A stretch of DNA of 64,000 nucleotides from Spodoptera frugiperda (GCF_023101765.2 NC_064213.1:12834001-12898000), one strand, 5' to 3'; numbered from the stretch's first letter, positions 1-11,611 are shown. Notes: generated by a model not told the origin, from the letters alone. Made by a program: numbers and translations.

Positions 1-382
1 ACATACGACATCCATAAAAAATTCAATCTTAAACTTTTCTTGCATTTTGTTCTTAAATGAAACTTCTATAATTTATCTGCATACTATCCACAAAATGCTC
101 ACATACAGACGTCGCGCTATATATGTATGTATATGTACATATATATGCGCATGTAATGAACGGTCACTGTACTGTAGTATACACAATACACTATGTTGTC
201 CGATTGTTTGTTTGTTTATTTGTCAGAGCGTCTACAAATCAATATAGATGCAATTTAGCTAGTGTGTGTTTCTGCGCATGTAACATTATTAAAGATTCAG
301 GGTTTAGTTACTGTACTGTACAAAGTATATAAACAACATAATATATTATGTAACATCGTTCAATTATTGAATATATTTAGTT

Positions 383-468
383 TTGACGTGATTAAGTAAC
401 AAACATACACCCTAAACACACAGACTCATAAATATTCGCATTTATAATATTACTAACATTATAGATAT
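383..468 (-). mobile_element. Helitron-like 5' fragment
   Basis: The minus strand reads ATATCTATAATGTTAGTAAT then ATAAATGCGAATATTTATGA and a degenerate middle, resembling the start of the group seen at 12291-12453. The rest is missing. Confidence 0.35.
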
Positions 469-526
469 AGATCGGTGTTATATAGACACATCCCTATTAA
501 TATATGTGACTAGTATTTTTTATATA

Positions 527-652
527 TAGGACTATCGAGCAGACGGATCACCTGATGGTAAGCGATCAATGCCACCCATGGATACCAGCAACACCAGAGG
601 AGAGACAGGTGCGTTGCCGACCTTTCAATAAAGAATACGCTCTTTTTACAAA
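527..652 (+). repeat. Dispersed repeat family A, short subfamily
   Basis: GAGCAGACGGATCACCTGAT and CAGGTGCGTTGCCGACCTTT are followed by GAATACGCTCTTTTTACAAA, an ending shared with 40402-40520 and different from the long form. Confidence 0.6.
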
Positions 653-1108
653 GGTGATAAATGTGTGTTACCTTCAATACCAATTCTGACTACACCTTAC
701 GAGATTAAAAGGCATGATATTACGTTCCCATCACCAGCTTAACAAACGATAATTATTTCACCGCTTTATCCCAAGGCTATCCATTCCATAAAGTTCCCTA
801 TTAATATTTTTATGGCACAATATAGCCACCACATAAATAATATCGTATTTCATACACATGTATGTATGTCTTATTAATTTCTGCTATATTACGTCCTTGG
901 ATGAAGGTTACATTTTATGGGTTATAATATACTCGATATACATACATATTTATGTATACTAAGTGAACTGTCTCATTGGTTAAGTAGCCTCTGATAGCTT
1001 AGACAAGCACGAAGCTTTGGTTCCGGACTACTGGTCATTATAATATTATTTTAACTTTTTACAATCATAAACAGAACATTGTCAATATATATTTTTTTGT
1101 ATATGCAT

Positions 1109-1170
1109 GCAGATGGATCACCTGATGGTAAGCAATCAGCGCCTACCATGAACGCTCGAATCACCAAGGA
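1109..1170 (+). repeat. Family A fragment
   Basis: CAGATGGATCACCTGATGGT and AAGCAATCAGCGCCTACCAT are the 5' motifs; the copy then stops. Confidence 0.5.
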
Positions 1171-1182
1171 ACATTCTTATTT

Positions 1183-1344
1183 ATTTTTATGGTATTAACC
1201 GGTAAACGAGCAGACGGGTCACCCGATGGTAAGTAATCGCTACCGCCCCTGGACAATCGAAACACCAGACGCGTTACAAGTGCGTTGCCGGCTTTTTGGG
1301 GTTTAGGAATTTAAAACTTGTTAGGGGATTGGAAAGAGGGATAA
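1183..1344 (+). repeat. Family A, 5' half
   Basis: TTATGGTATTAACCGGTAAA, CGAGCAGACGGGTCACCCGA and AAGTGCGTTGCCGGCTTTTT are well kept, then it degrades after the GGAAAGAGGG motif. Confidence 0.6.
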
Positions 1345-2215
1345 TTGCGTCTACTTATTGACAATCTACCACAAATACGTGTTGCATCCACGTTGTTTGC
1401 TAACTGCCGATTTCAAAAACCGATCACAATCCAAAATCTTTAAATTAAGATAAATTTTTCACATTGCTTCTATAAAATTTCTGTCATATGTAAAGACCTA
1501 TCCAAAGATCGTTAAGATTGGTTACTGAAATTGGCAGTAAACCATTAGGTAATTCATCTAACCATTTACCCATATCTTAAAAAAAACAGTCTAACCAATT
1601 CTCACCCAAAAAAAGAAAGAACCCACATCCATCACAGCGAATAAATCCTTACCTTAAAAACAAATGAATCAACAAAATGTTCCACCTACAATCTTCAAAG
1701 GTAATCGGTAAGGCAAAGGAATGAATAAAGGCTCCTAAGATAGGGGCGTTTGCCACAAAAATCCTCATTTTTTGAGTACGTGAGTTATTTGCGATCATCT
1801 GAGAGGTCTACCAAAGTGAAAGGGATATTTTAGAGATATATAGTTCGGGATAAGGAGATATGCCTCTTATATATACTGGCGAGAGAGGCTCAAGTGTTTA
1901 GGTTGAAGATTTTCTCGGAAACTTTCATGCAAATGAAGTATGGGTATATTTTATTAAGTCGTTTTGTATGACATTTATTCTAAGTAGTTGAAGTTTACGA
2001 TGCTAATATTCAACTTGGTATTTTGTTTAATTTTATTGAAAGGGTTATTTATTTAGGGAAGGGCTTTTCCCAGTCCTATTTGGTGAAATGGAAGGATTAA
2101 TGTCGACATACAATTAATGTGACAGCTACGTTTTGCTAATTTACAATTGCCACACTTATCATCAGACACATAATAATGAATATGAAATTAAAAACACTGT
2201 AATACATTAAAAGAC
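1345..2215. other. No gene seen
   Basis: AT-rich sequence with no repeat family or coding signal that I can support; the same applies to 653-1108. Confidence 0.5.
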
Positions 2216-2218
2216 TAA

Positions 2219-2324
2219 CTGCCGTACTCAGAGTCATTTAATGGTTACTTAACCCAGTTTTTGGAAATTATTTTCGGTAGAAAATCTTTACTAAGTAATC
2301 ATTAAATGCCTCTGATTACGGCAG
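2219..2324. mobile_element. MITE with TAA duplication, PIF/Harbinger-like
   Basis: CTGCCGTACTCAGAGTCATT and its imperfect inverse ending ATTACGGCAG bracket 106 bp. TAA lies directly outside at 2216-2218 and 2325-2327. A three-base TWA duplication is the Harbinger signature. A sister is at 18274-18359. Confidence 0.65.
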
Positions 2325-2774
2325 TAAGAGAATGAACCCCTAATGTCTTCCTCGACAATTACACTCACGATTCCTCAACCCTAAAGATAGTCAATACCCC
2401 ACACAAATTCCTAATACATTTATAATGTCCCATCATTAAAAGACTACACAAATGTCTTTACCAGAACAAACTTTCCTTAATAACTATGAAACTGTATTTT
2501 AACATAAACTTTAATACCAACACGATACGAAATGAACACTGTGCCACTAATAATATAATCCATTTTCCAAAAGCATTAGTGGCAACATAATTACTATTTT
2601 GCTATAAACTACTGAGATTGCTCGGATTTAGACGCCTAAATTGAATCTGGGCTGGTTTTAATATCGTTTAAATTTCGAATCCTTACGCAATCCGGTTAGA
2701 TTTTAGAATGTGAATTTAAATTATTTGTAGTTTGTTGTGTGTGTATTTAAGGGTGCTTTTTCATTAGAGATTTG

Positions 2775-2999
2775 CTAGTAGCTATAATACGAAGATATAA
2801 TAGCTAAGCTGTGAATCTATGTGACCATTTCCACTGATACTGAGCTATGTAGCTGTGCTACGAAGATGCACCGTCGCAAAGTAGCTGTGCGAGGAAAATA
2901 GGCTGCTCGAGTGTGCGTATATAGCGAGATGCATGCTGCATCTTTCCACATAAAAAAAAACATAGCTTAGTTGAGTCCGTTTCCACCAGTGCTAAGCTA
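2775..2999. mobile_element. MITE piece interrupted by Helitron copy A
   Basis: AAGATATAATAGCTAAGCTG, GTAGCTGTGCTACGAAGATG and GTTTCCACCAGTGCTAAGCT match the family at 51748-52101 and 60099-60210. The Helitron at 3000 begins immediately after, apparently inside this element. Confidence 0.45.
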
Positions 3000-4553
3000 T
3001 CTATACATATAATAAAATCGTAGAAAAGTGCTGTCTGTACATTGAAAATAAAAATAAAAAAAATAGCAGGGGTTATTGTTATGTCGATGTCGAACCCAAA
3101 AATGTAATTAACTTTTTTTTTGTCTGTTTGTCTGTTTATCTGTTTGTCTGTTTGTCTGTTTGTCTGTGTGTCTATGCGCGCTAATCTCAGAAACGGCTGA
3201 TCCGAGTTGGATGCGGTTTTCACGAATATATTGTGGGATGCTTAAATTTACATTTAGTGTTTGTTTCATGTCAATCGGTTCATAAATAAAAAAGTTATGT
3301 CAAATTAAAGAATCACGTCGAACATTCTATGCTTATACCATTAATCTCCGCAACTATTTGACGGATTTGGTTGAAATTTGGTACAGATATAGTTTAGAAC
3401 CTTAGAAAGGACATAGATATATTTTTATTTCAAAAATAAAAAAATAAAAATAAGAAATAAATTATTTATAAATAATTCTATGTCGATCGTTACACGACTT
3501 CGGTTCATGTTATTGTTTTAATTTATCGAAAAATGTAAATAAATAGTAAAAAGGTATGAAAAAAATAATATCAACATAATAAAATATTTAGTACAAAGAA
3601 AATGCTCTAACGGAGTATAGATAATTCTATGTCGATCGTTACACGACTTCGGTTCATGTTATTGTTTTAATTCATCGAAAAAAGTAAATAAATAGTAAAA
3701 AGGTATGAAAAATATAATTAAACATTTAGTACAAAGAAAATGCCCGAACGGAGTATAAATAAATAATCCAAGTTGTCTTTATCCTCGATAGATGGCGTTG
3801 GGATCGAAATAGATCGCGCTATGGTTTCGTTACATTCATTTGGTTGGGTATCGGCCGAGCGCTTCGGTACTATCGTAGAAAAAGTGTATTATCAGTCGTA
3901 TGATTATTTGTCTGTAGTGGTCCTGCTGTTTCGTATATTCTAAATTGGTTTCGTTGTATTTGTCAATTAATAAGTTTATTTGTTGGGTTTTCCTGGTTTT
4001 TTGGTTAAACTATTTAACGTAGGTTTAGTTTGATATCGATTATTAGTAGTTACTGTAGTTAGTTTTTTTACACAGTGGCATTACGTGCCATAATGTGCAC
4101 CTCTGCCTACCCCTTCGGGGATTAAAGGCGTGACGATATGTATGTATGTATGTAGTTTTTTTAATAAAATTGTAAGTCTAATTTTTTTTTTAATTAGATT
4201 AGATTTAAGTCGTTTCTTTTAAATTATTTAGTTTAAGCTTGGTTATTATAGCATAGAGGATAGGTTGTAATATAGTTTCTTTTTTAATTGTTATAAATTC
4301 GTAATTCGTAGCTTTCTTTAGTTTTAAGTTAGTTTAAGTCCGTTTTTAAACTATTTTGTCAATGCCCTAAGTGAGTATACATCTATTAAATTCAAACGCA
4401 GAGCTCATTATGTTGATTTTTGAAGAGTTCCCTGGAATATCTTCCACATCTCATTTTTGAAGAAATCCCGCGAGATCGGGAACTATGTGGTTAAAACCAA
4501 AAATTTGCCGGAAGTCACTATTCCACGCGAACGAAGTCGCGGGCAAAAGCTAG
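3000..4553 (+). mobile_element. Non-autonomous Helitron, copy A
   Basis: It starts TCTATACATATAATAAAATC after an A at 2999 and ends GCGGGCAAAAGCTAG before a T at 4554, the A/T insertion rule and CTAG end of Helitrons. A short GC stem (CGCG...CGCG near 4527-4541) precedes the CTAG. Inside are a TTTGTCTG microsatellite (about 3119-3165), two tandem copies of a block of about 148 bp (from 3474 and 3623), and an 83-bp SINE end (4070-4152). I see no Rep/helicase coding, so it needs protein from elsewhere. A sister copy lies at 44360-45837. Confidence 0.85.
4070..4152 (+). mobile_element. 5'-truncated SINE inserted in Helitron copy A
   Basis: These 83 bp are absent from the sister Helitron and are flanked by TAGTTTTTTT at 4060-4069 and 4153-4162; the sister has that sequence once. 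The insert contains CTGCCTACCCCTTCGGGGAT and a GTAT-repeat tail, the 3' end of the tRNA-headed SINE family D (see 63504-63735). Confidence 0.88.
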
Positions 4554-4570
4554 TATATGTATATATAATT

Positions 4571-4645
4571 GCTAATTATAAGTTTGAAATCGTCCACCGT
4601 GAAAGCGTGGTGATTAAAGCTCAAAACCGCAGTTGATGATGATTT
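4571..4645 (+). mobile_element. RTE-type LINE 3' end, short
   Basis: CTAATTATAAGTTTGAAATC, AAAGCGTGGTGATTAAAGCT and GTTGATGATGATT remain. It starts about 17 bp after Helitron copy A. Confidence 0.5.
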
Positions 4646-5794
4646 TTCATTTAAAACATTATTTCCTAAGTTGAATAACCTTTTTCTTTTTCATCTCTTT
4701 CCTCACAATTCCTAAAGGATTGAATCTTGAGCTCCTCAAACATTCAACACGATCCGCTGTCAATCCATTTTTAAACTCAATCTTATTGCTCAGTCAATAG
4801 AGAATGAATTTGAATACATTAATTTGTGAGATGTTTGGAGTGGCCGGTTGTAAAATCAAAGATATTACTATACTTATATAAAGGGGTTTTATAAAGCTTA
4901 AAGTCTCTTTTGAAGGAAGTGTCGTACTTTAATAATTTAGTATTAGGAGGCTTGGGCCGGTACTTAGTGATTCTAAGTATGATTCTTAAGATCTTGATTT
5001 CTGTCAGATTGTCCAAAGTTATGCAGGGTAAATGCAACGTTCCCGAAAATCGCTTAAGTTTTTTTGTTTTTTTTTTATTTGTTTGTTTGGAACAATAGTA
5101 GATTATTGTCTGGTAAAACACATATTATATTTTCTTTTTATCCCACGAGAACTTGACTTACTTATAAATGTATACTTTATAAAAATATGTGTAACATCTT
5201 TTCCTCTTCTATCAGATTCAGTAACTCCAAAAGAATTTTCAAAAAAGGTCCACAAAAGGTAGAGTAATCGGTGAACAAATACATAAAAAAACAAACATCC
5301 TATCACGCGTACCTCCTCCATTTTTTAAGTCGGTAAAAAATTTAAGGTCGAGAAGAAAAAGTATAATTGTAAGTTTTGTAAATTCAATAAAGTAAATAAA
5401 AAAAACTTTCCATCAACATATTTTCAAAAAACAAAAAACAATTACAAAGAAAAAACAGTTACATACCACAAATAAAAAGTATTATAAATCAAACTAAAAA
5501 TCCAAGAACAACAACCCTTATAAACCCCTACAAAATAAAATTAGACTAAAGATATAACTATAAAAATCAATTACGTAGAAGTAACATGTAAAGCTCAATA
5601 ACCCCGGTATCTTCAAGACTGTACACAGACAGGATCGACAGGGCCAAACATTACACGCCTTATTTTATTATAGTACTGAATTGTGATCGCGACGTTTGGC
5701 ATTGTGCCAGACTATACGAGAAGGTCAATGAACATACAGACTGATAAAATGGCGAACAAATATAGTAATTAAAGTTATTGTTTCATTCTTTTTT
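4646..5794. other. No gene seen
   Basis: AT-rich with poly-A and poly-T runs. The overlapping short ORFs at 4819-5321 occur on both strands and look like chance products of base composition. Confidence 0.5.
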
Positions 5795-6062
5795 TATTGT
5801 ATAAGCCGGTTAACAAGCATACGGATCACCTGATGGTAAGCAATCGCCGCCGACTGAAACACCAGAGGCGTAATATGTGCGTTGCCGACCTTTTGGGAGT
5901 TAGGGATGTAAGGGTTTCTTTCAATCAGGAATGGGGCAATTCGGCCTCCGGTAACCTCACTCACACAACCCAACACTTCACGTCGGTTTTCTGTGAGGCC
6001 GTGGTATTACTCCGGTTGAGCCGGCCAATCGCGCCAAAGCATAGTGCTCCCACACTAAAAAA
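5795..6062 (+). repeat. Dispersed repeat family A, near full length
   Basis: It runs from ATAAGCCGGTTAACAAGCAT through CGGATCACCTGATGGTAAGC, GTGCGTTGCCGACCTTTTGG, ACGTCGGTTTTCTGTGAGGC and ends at TGCTCCCACACT. Copies across the window share the same order, so it is a defined interspersed element (probably SINE-like). I see no coding capacity. Confidence 0.7.
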
Positions 6063-7255
6063 CACAGTTTTAAAGAAACTTGGGAATGAATATACCTATG
6101 CAGTTCAATTCAGACCAAAGACCACCGCTAGAACCTCAAATATGAAGCCCACATCTCCCCAAAGATTGCTGACACTTTCGCCTCATAAGACCGTACTAAT
6201 AAAAATGTGACGGGTAAATATTAGACCGGCTTCAACACCCGTATGTCACGGCATCTCCAATATTCGGTCGGATATAGCGAATTATCCGTCTTGCCGCTCA
6301 TATATCCGGTTCAATTCCGAATACTTTCTGTCTGCAGTATTTTTATGTGTTTAGTCATATTTTATTTCGAAGGTCAAGCGGTGTATGTAGGCTGGAAATG
6401 TAATATGTAATGTTTTTTGGGATAAAAATTACAGTATCAGCCTTGAAATTGTACAAGTAATACTAATAGGCTGTTATCCTGAAGGGTACATGGAATTTAA
6501 TGGTCGATTAAAAACGGATTTGTCGTTGCTTCCGTACCCTTAATATGAGTTTACGTTTAAAGTAATCGAAACGAGAGTGCGTTCGGCGCGTTGGTTTATT
6601 CAAGCTAATCAATCAAAGCGCTGAACGCGCTCTCGTTTTGATTACTTTAAACATAAAGCAATCTCTTACTAACGTTACAGGTAGAGGTTAAAAAGTTAGG
6701 TTATCAGAAGTCCTTACTTCTGTATTTCCAGTTTTTTTTTCACCACATCACCTCAAAATAAATATGCAAAATTCTAAAACTTAATTAATTTTAATTGCTC
6801 TTTTATTTGTTTTTTTTCGCATATATAGTTTTAGACTTCATGGTCGATCCTGTATAAAAACTAAAATGGCATGATTTTTGTACCATGTTTTCATATTCAA
6901 GTTATTATCATAATGGTACAGAAATGGAGTAATATATCAGTTAGCCCTTCGGGAGAAAACAAACAAACAAATACAATATTATTAAGTTATGACATTACAC
7001 ATACATGCATAAAGCAACAATACACAATATATTACTGTTTCTGAATTGTTATATTCCATTTGGCGGATATACAAGTAGGAGAGACTGCTAAGCAAGAGGT
7101 TTGGGGTTCGATTTTCCAAATCGGAGAAAAGAAAATATTAGTACTTTTTAGTTTCTTTTTTTCTAATTCATACATCGAAGTCTGGAATGATACCTGGCTT
7201 TATAACAATAGGTTTACCTTCTATTACACTTAACATAACTGGAGAAAAATACATA
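6063..7255. other. No gene seen apart from the hairpin
   Basis: Holds the hairpin at 6555-6652. A weak tRNA-like stretch near 7057-7122 (GGGGTTCGATTTTCC as a B box) may be an old SINE head. Nothing else is recognisable. Confidence 0.45.
6555..6652. repeat. Long hairpin (arms of about 36 bp)
   Basis: GTTTAAAGTAATCGAAACGA and GAGTGCGTTCGGCGCG at the left pair with CGCTGAACGCGCTCTCGTTT and TGATTACTTTAAAC at the right, with about four mismatches and a loop of about 28 bases. It could be a tiny MITE or a structured transcript. Confidence 0.6.
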
Positions 7256-7265
7256 TATATACATA

Positions 7266-9078
7266 CAGGGTGTCCCTGAAGTCGACGTCCAACAGGCACC
7301 AGATGATCGGCAAGGTTCCAAATGTTATCAGAAAAATATAAAAAAAATTCTAAGTCCTACAGTTTTTAAATTACAGTGACTTATGTGTTATCCACGAAAA
7401 AGTACACCCTGTGCCAGTCTTTTGACCCTTGTTGCTACAAATCTTTATGTTTTCGTCTGCAGTCTTCCTTACATTATCCTGAATAGTGCTCCAGTAATAC
7501 GGAATCATAAATTCTTAGCCAACTGCTTTAGATTGGAAAACATTGTTAGTTTTAGAGGAACCAAATACTCTGAATAAAATTTTCACCTTACTTTAAATGA
7601 CTGTATTGAATAAATTATGTATGGCGCTAGTAGTGGCAAATTTCACCAAAGTTGGCGCATTTAATAAGGATTCTAAAATGGTATAGCACTTTGCACAATA
7701 TTTCTTAAATTCGACACAAAAAAAGATTTTTCAACGAAACTCCGTTTCGATGAATTTATTCGAACTTACTAAAAATTCTTCTAGTGTACTCAAATCATAC
7801 TTTATACCCTCGTATGCACTAGACAATACTTTGCACGCTATTTGTTATCATCATGTTGAAAATCAGCGAGGATCTCTTGTCAAACAACATTGTCTGTTTA
7901 CCCGTGATTTCGCTTGCAGCATTCGTCGACAATATTATCGCTAGAAGAACTGGTGTTGTGCATCTCGAGCCATCGTACCCGGGCTTCGGCATTTTAACTG
8001 AGCACTGGCTTTTTTGCGCCGTTTTGATTATTTCTTTTTTAAATTATTTTTTGCTTTACCTGCAATTCCTTCAACGGTGCAAATAACTCTTTCTCGACAA
8101 ACTAAAGAATATTTGATGCTTCATCCCGCATTTGATCACAAGGCATGAACACGTAACTTAATCGGAGGATTCACCCATTTCTTTTTTTTTTTTTTTTTTG
8201 ATGGGTTTATGACGAGTAATTGTGCGTGAGGGCTCATGTACACCATACCACTACCGCGTCGATATGCTGTGTACATGAATCTGCCGCGTCCGTTCCTTTT
8301 GATTTTACTACACATTTGATAATGTGTTTGATGCACTATGAACATCATATTGCAATCATTCAATATTATTTAGTGAAACATGATACACAACATCAGTTCC
8401 TCTAGTAAGTCTATTAATATTGCCAACGAAAGCTGCAAGCGAAATCATGAGTAGACAGACAATATTGTTTGACAAGAGATCCTCGCTGATTATCAACATG
8501 ATGATAACAAATCGCGTGCAAAGTGTTGTCTAGTGCATACCTGGTTATAACGTATGATTTGAGTACACTAGAAGAAATATTAGTAAGTTCAAATAAATTC
8601 ATCGAAACCGAGTTTCGTTGAAAAATCTTTTTTTGTGTCGAATTTAAGAAATAATGTGCAAAGTGCTATACCATTTTAGAATCCTTATTAAATGCGCCAA
8701 CTTTGGTGAAATTTGCCACTACTAGCGCAATACATAATTTATTCAGTACAGTCATTTAAAGTAAGGTGATTCAGAGTATTTGGTTCCGCTAAAAGTAACA
8801 ATGTTTTCCAATCTAAAGCAGTTGGCTAAGAATTTATGATTCCATATTACTGGAGCACTATTCAGGATAATGTAAGGAAGACTGCAGACGAAAAAATAAA
8901 GATTTGTAGCAACAAGAGTCAAAAGACTGGCACAGGGTGTACTTTTTCGTGGATAACACATAAGTCACTGTAATTTAAAAACTATAGGACTTAGAATTTT
9001 TTTTATATTTTTCTGATAACAGTTGGAACCTTGCTAATCTTCTAGTGCCCGTTGGACGTCGATTTCAGGGACACCCTG
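7266..9078. mobile_element. Fold-back DNA transposon with arms of about 665 bp
   Basis: The element begins CAGGGTGTCCCTGAAGTCGA and ends TCAGGGACACCCTG. The arms are inverted copies of each other over about 7266-7937 and 8416-9078, with scattered mismatches, around a spacer of about 480 bp. TATATACATA flanks it at 7256-7265 and 9079-9088, a duplication of 8 to 10 bp whose limit is blurred by the repetitive flank. The CAGGG ends and roughly 8-bp duplication suggest hAT-like or a P-like transposase source; I cannot choose. The short ORFs in the arms are mirror copies of the same sequence and show no recognisable domain, so it looks non-autonomous. Confidence 0.8.
7938..8415. other. Unique spacer of the fold-back element
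   Basis: The centre between the two arms holds a T18 run near 8182-8199 and a moderately GC-rich piece (about 8220-8300) with short overlapping ORFs on both strands. None resembles a transposase. Confidence 0.5.
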
Positions 9079-9150
9079 TATATACATACAGTAGCTAAGA
9101 TAAAGCATCACTAAATATGTAAGTATGAAAATAAATAAATAAATAAAAAT

Positions 9151-9190
9151 GATTGTGAACTTCTGCCTACCCTTTCGGGGATTAAAAGAT
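9151..9190 (+). repeat. SINE family D tail fragment
   Basis: GTGAACTTCTGCCTACCCTTTCGG plus GGATTAAAAG matches the tail at 4090-4130. Confidence 0.5.
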
Positions 9191-9642
9191 TGCTTCTGCT
9201 TGTCTTTGTTTTACAGATCCTATTTGTATGACTCGCGTGAGAACAAAATATGTAGCAGAGGCTCACACCGTACATACTTAACATATGTCGTAGTATATAT
9301 GTATAGTATACATATGTCTGTATATTATGCCTAACAAGATAAATCATAATCCAATAGAATGGAGCATCTGTTCGTGCTTACAGCGGATATTTCATGAATT
9401 ATTTACGCGATGCGTAAGCAAATGTGCGTTAGATGTATGAATTGCGTACTCCAACATAATCACTGATAAGTTAAATTAGGTTCATTTACATGCTTCTACG
9501 AAAGATATTGTCTTATTTCCTTGAAGACATATAATTACTGGGTACTCGTATTTGTTTAAAGTTTTGTAAGGGCCAAATTAAAAGCAACGCTAATCGACGA
9601 ACATGCATGAAAAGATTGATGATTATTGATGAAGCGAAAGAG

Positions 9643-9693
9643 GTATGGAGGCAGCGTTGGGTTATGGCAGGCGTGAGGTTATGTATGTATGTA
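9643..9693 (+). repeat. SINE-like tail fragment
   Basis: GTTATGGCAGGCGTGAGGTT, ATGTATGTATGT shares its end with 19722-19785. Confidence 0.4.
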
Positions 9694-10483
9694 ATATAGA
9701 AAGAGGTTTTATTCACTAGCATCTTACTAACTAAACCACTCTCCCATAGCTTAATTTAATGTAATTGATCAATGGCCTTCATTAAGTCATAAATATCATC
9801 AGTCTTATGAATATTTAAAACAAGCCAAAAATTCGGACATGGTAACCAATAAAAAAATACTTGTCCCATTTTATAAAACATCTACCATATGAATTGTACA
9901 AGTCTTAAGAGACCTTTTCTCTGACAAAACAATATTTTTCTGCAAATCACATCGGGCTCTAGGGACAAAATTGCGTACTATATCTCTTTACGAGGTAACG
10001 TACCATGAAAACCGTCATGGCTGCTCGTGACATAGCGGTCTCGACGATTTTATTACATCAAATAAACGTCAAGCCTGAATACAATTTGATGATAATGACA
10101 TTTTCGTTTTTGCGGTGCATAGATGGCGCCTCTGGTGATTAAAATCCTATTCATCTAAAATTCTAAATACCCAAAAATTTTACTGTTAAAATCATGATCA
10201 GGAAATCTTATATTATAGAAATCCTTTGAAGATTTTCTTACCATCAGAATAACCATGATCTTGCCTGTGTCTCATAAAAGCATTAATGTGTTTTCGTAAC
10301 ATAACACGGGTTTATTTCCCATGAGGGATACAGGTGTATTTTGATACTCACTTTCTCTCATGTCATTAGTTTCATGTCTTAAGCCTCCCAAGGCCACTAT
10401 ATAAACACGAAATAGGATATTTTACAATACTCATGTGGTACCAAAGACCTGAAAATGAGGAAGTTAAAATCTGTTATTTTTTA

Positions 10484-10650
10484 AAAACGAATCACTAATC
10501 TAGTCATTTCTCCTGCGTCGTAATTGAGTTTAAAAAAACGTAAAAGGTTATTTATACATCACACCCTTTAAAACGAATCTTTACTCTAGTCATTTCTCCT
10601 TCATAATAATTGAGTTTAAAAAACATAAAAGGTCATTTACACATCTCACC
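10484..10650. repeat. Direct tandem duplication, period 86 bp
   Basis: TAGTCATTTCTCCT begins at 10501 and again at 10587. The flanking AAAACGAATC at 10484 and 10570 and the AATTGAGTTTAAAAAA motif repeat in register, with about 15% differences. Confidence 0.7.
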
Positions 10651-11194
10651 TAGACCTAGAAAAACAAACTAAAATGTGTGGATCACACAGTTCAACAATC
10701 TGGAATTTTACCTGGTCTACCCATGTTACATCCAGTTTTCATGAGTAGGTACTACATTGGTCTAGGTGCATTTCACCGTCTCCTTAAAGCAAATATTGTT
10801 AAAATATCTTCAGAAAACCAATTATCTCCGTAATATTATCTGCGTCGTACAGAAAAATGAATTTTACTCACAATTTCTATAGCTATAGGGTTTCCCGCTT
10901 AAGCTTAAACGAATGAACATGATTGAACATCTTGTAATTTATTTTTAATACAAAATTTTCTTCGTGTTTTCTTTTTATCAATTTGAGCCAGAAAACCGAT
11001 TTATTTGTTATTGTTCCGAATCCGAAGTCTATAGTCGGTTTACCGGGTCTACGGGTTAGAATCCATATACAAAATACGATTGCATAATTATATTTGTAAA
11101 AAGTGCATTTGTTTTGTGAGTGTTTCTCCAATTCTTAAATACTGTCTTTTTCTATATTTTTTTATAATAACTTTCGTGAGGCATACTTAGTTAA

Positions 11195-11305
11195 CAACAT
11201 TAACCAAACAATTTCGAGTCACTGGGGGACTCTTCATCATAAGCAGTGTATGCATGTGACTCGAAACTAGAAGCTTAAAATACGTGAGAAAACCGTGATT
11301 TTTAG
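11195..11305. mobile_element. Degenerate copy of the TTAA MITE
   Basis: TTAA at 11191-11194 and GTAA at 11306-11309 flank a core with TCGAGTCACTGGGGGACTCT and CGTGAGAAAACCGTGATTTT. The left inverted end is nearly lost. Confidence 0.5.
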
Positions 11306-11478
11306 GTAACTGTAATTTCTATCCTTACTTATTGGCTTTCTGACATTATTTTGCCATTATTTCTTTGCCATGTCTATACTGTTGGTTTTCCAATAAATAA
11401 ATAAAATGGAATTAGGATAGTCATGGAAACAAAACAATGGGTACCTTCTCTTCCAATGAATGTCGTAGTTTATCAAAA

Positions 11479-11562
11479 AGCAGTGCTGTACGTCTTTGTC
11501 AAACGTCTCTGAATCGGGCCGTCTAAGGGACTACACATGACAAAGATGGACATCACTGTTCA
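11479..11562. mobile_element. Small inverted-end insert between 12-bp direct repeats
   Basis: AGTTTATCAAAA occurs at 11467-11478 and 11563-11574. Between them GCAGTGCTGTACGTCTTTGT and ACAAAGATGGACATCACTGT are imperfect inverses. It looks like an 84-bp MITE with a 12-bp duplication, seen only once here. Confidence 0.35.
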
Positions 11563-11611
11563 AGTTTATCAAAACTTGAACTTATTTTACTGTGATCTCG
11601 AACTCTCTTTT

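Larger units (their letters stand above)
9089..10483. other. No gene seen
   Basis: Apart from the two SINE-tail scraps at 9151-9190 and 9643-9693 and a piece at about 10325-10400 resembling 20938-20998, nothing is recognised. Confidence 0.45.

Noticed and set aside
3119..3165. CRISPR-like array of short repeats
   Set aside because: TTTGTCTG units are directly adjacent without spacers, vary in number between sister Helitrons, and lie in an insect repeat: a microsatellite.
2858..3223. 121-residue minus-strand ORF
   Set aside because: Spans a MITE piece, a Helitron end and the TTTGTCTG microsatellite, giving a QTDKQ repeat peptide; the same artefact appears at 44361-44636.
5797..6210. 137-residue plus-strand ORF
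   Set aside because: Most of it is the family A repeat read in one frame; other copies of the family are not open in that frame.
7383..7577. Conserved 64-residue protein (mirror copy at 8752-8961)
   Set aside because: The similarity between the two frames follows from the inverted arms of the fold-back element. No domain or start signal supports translation.
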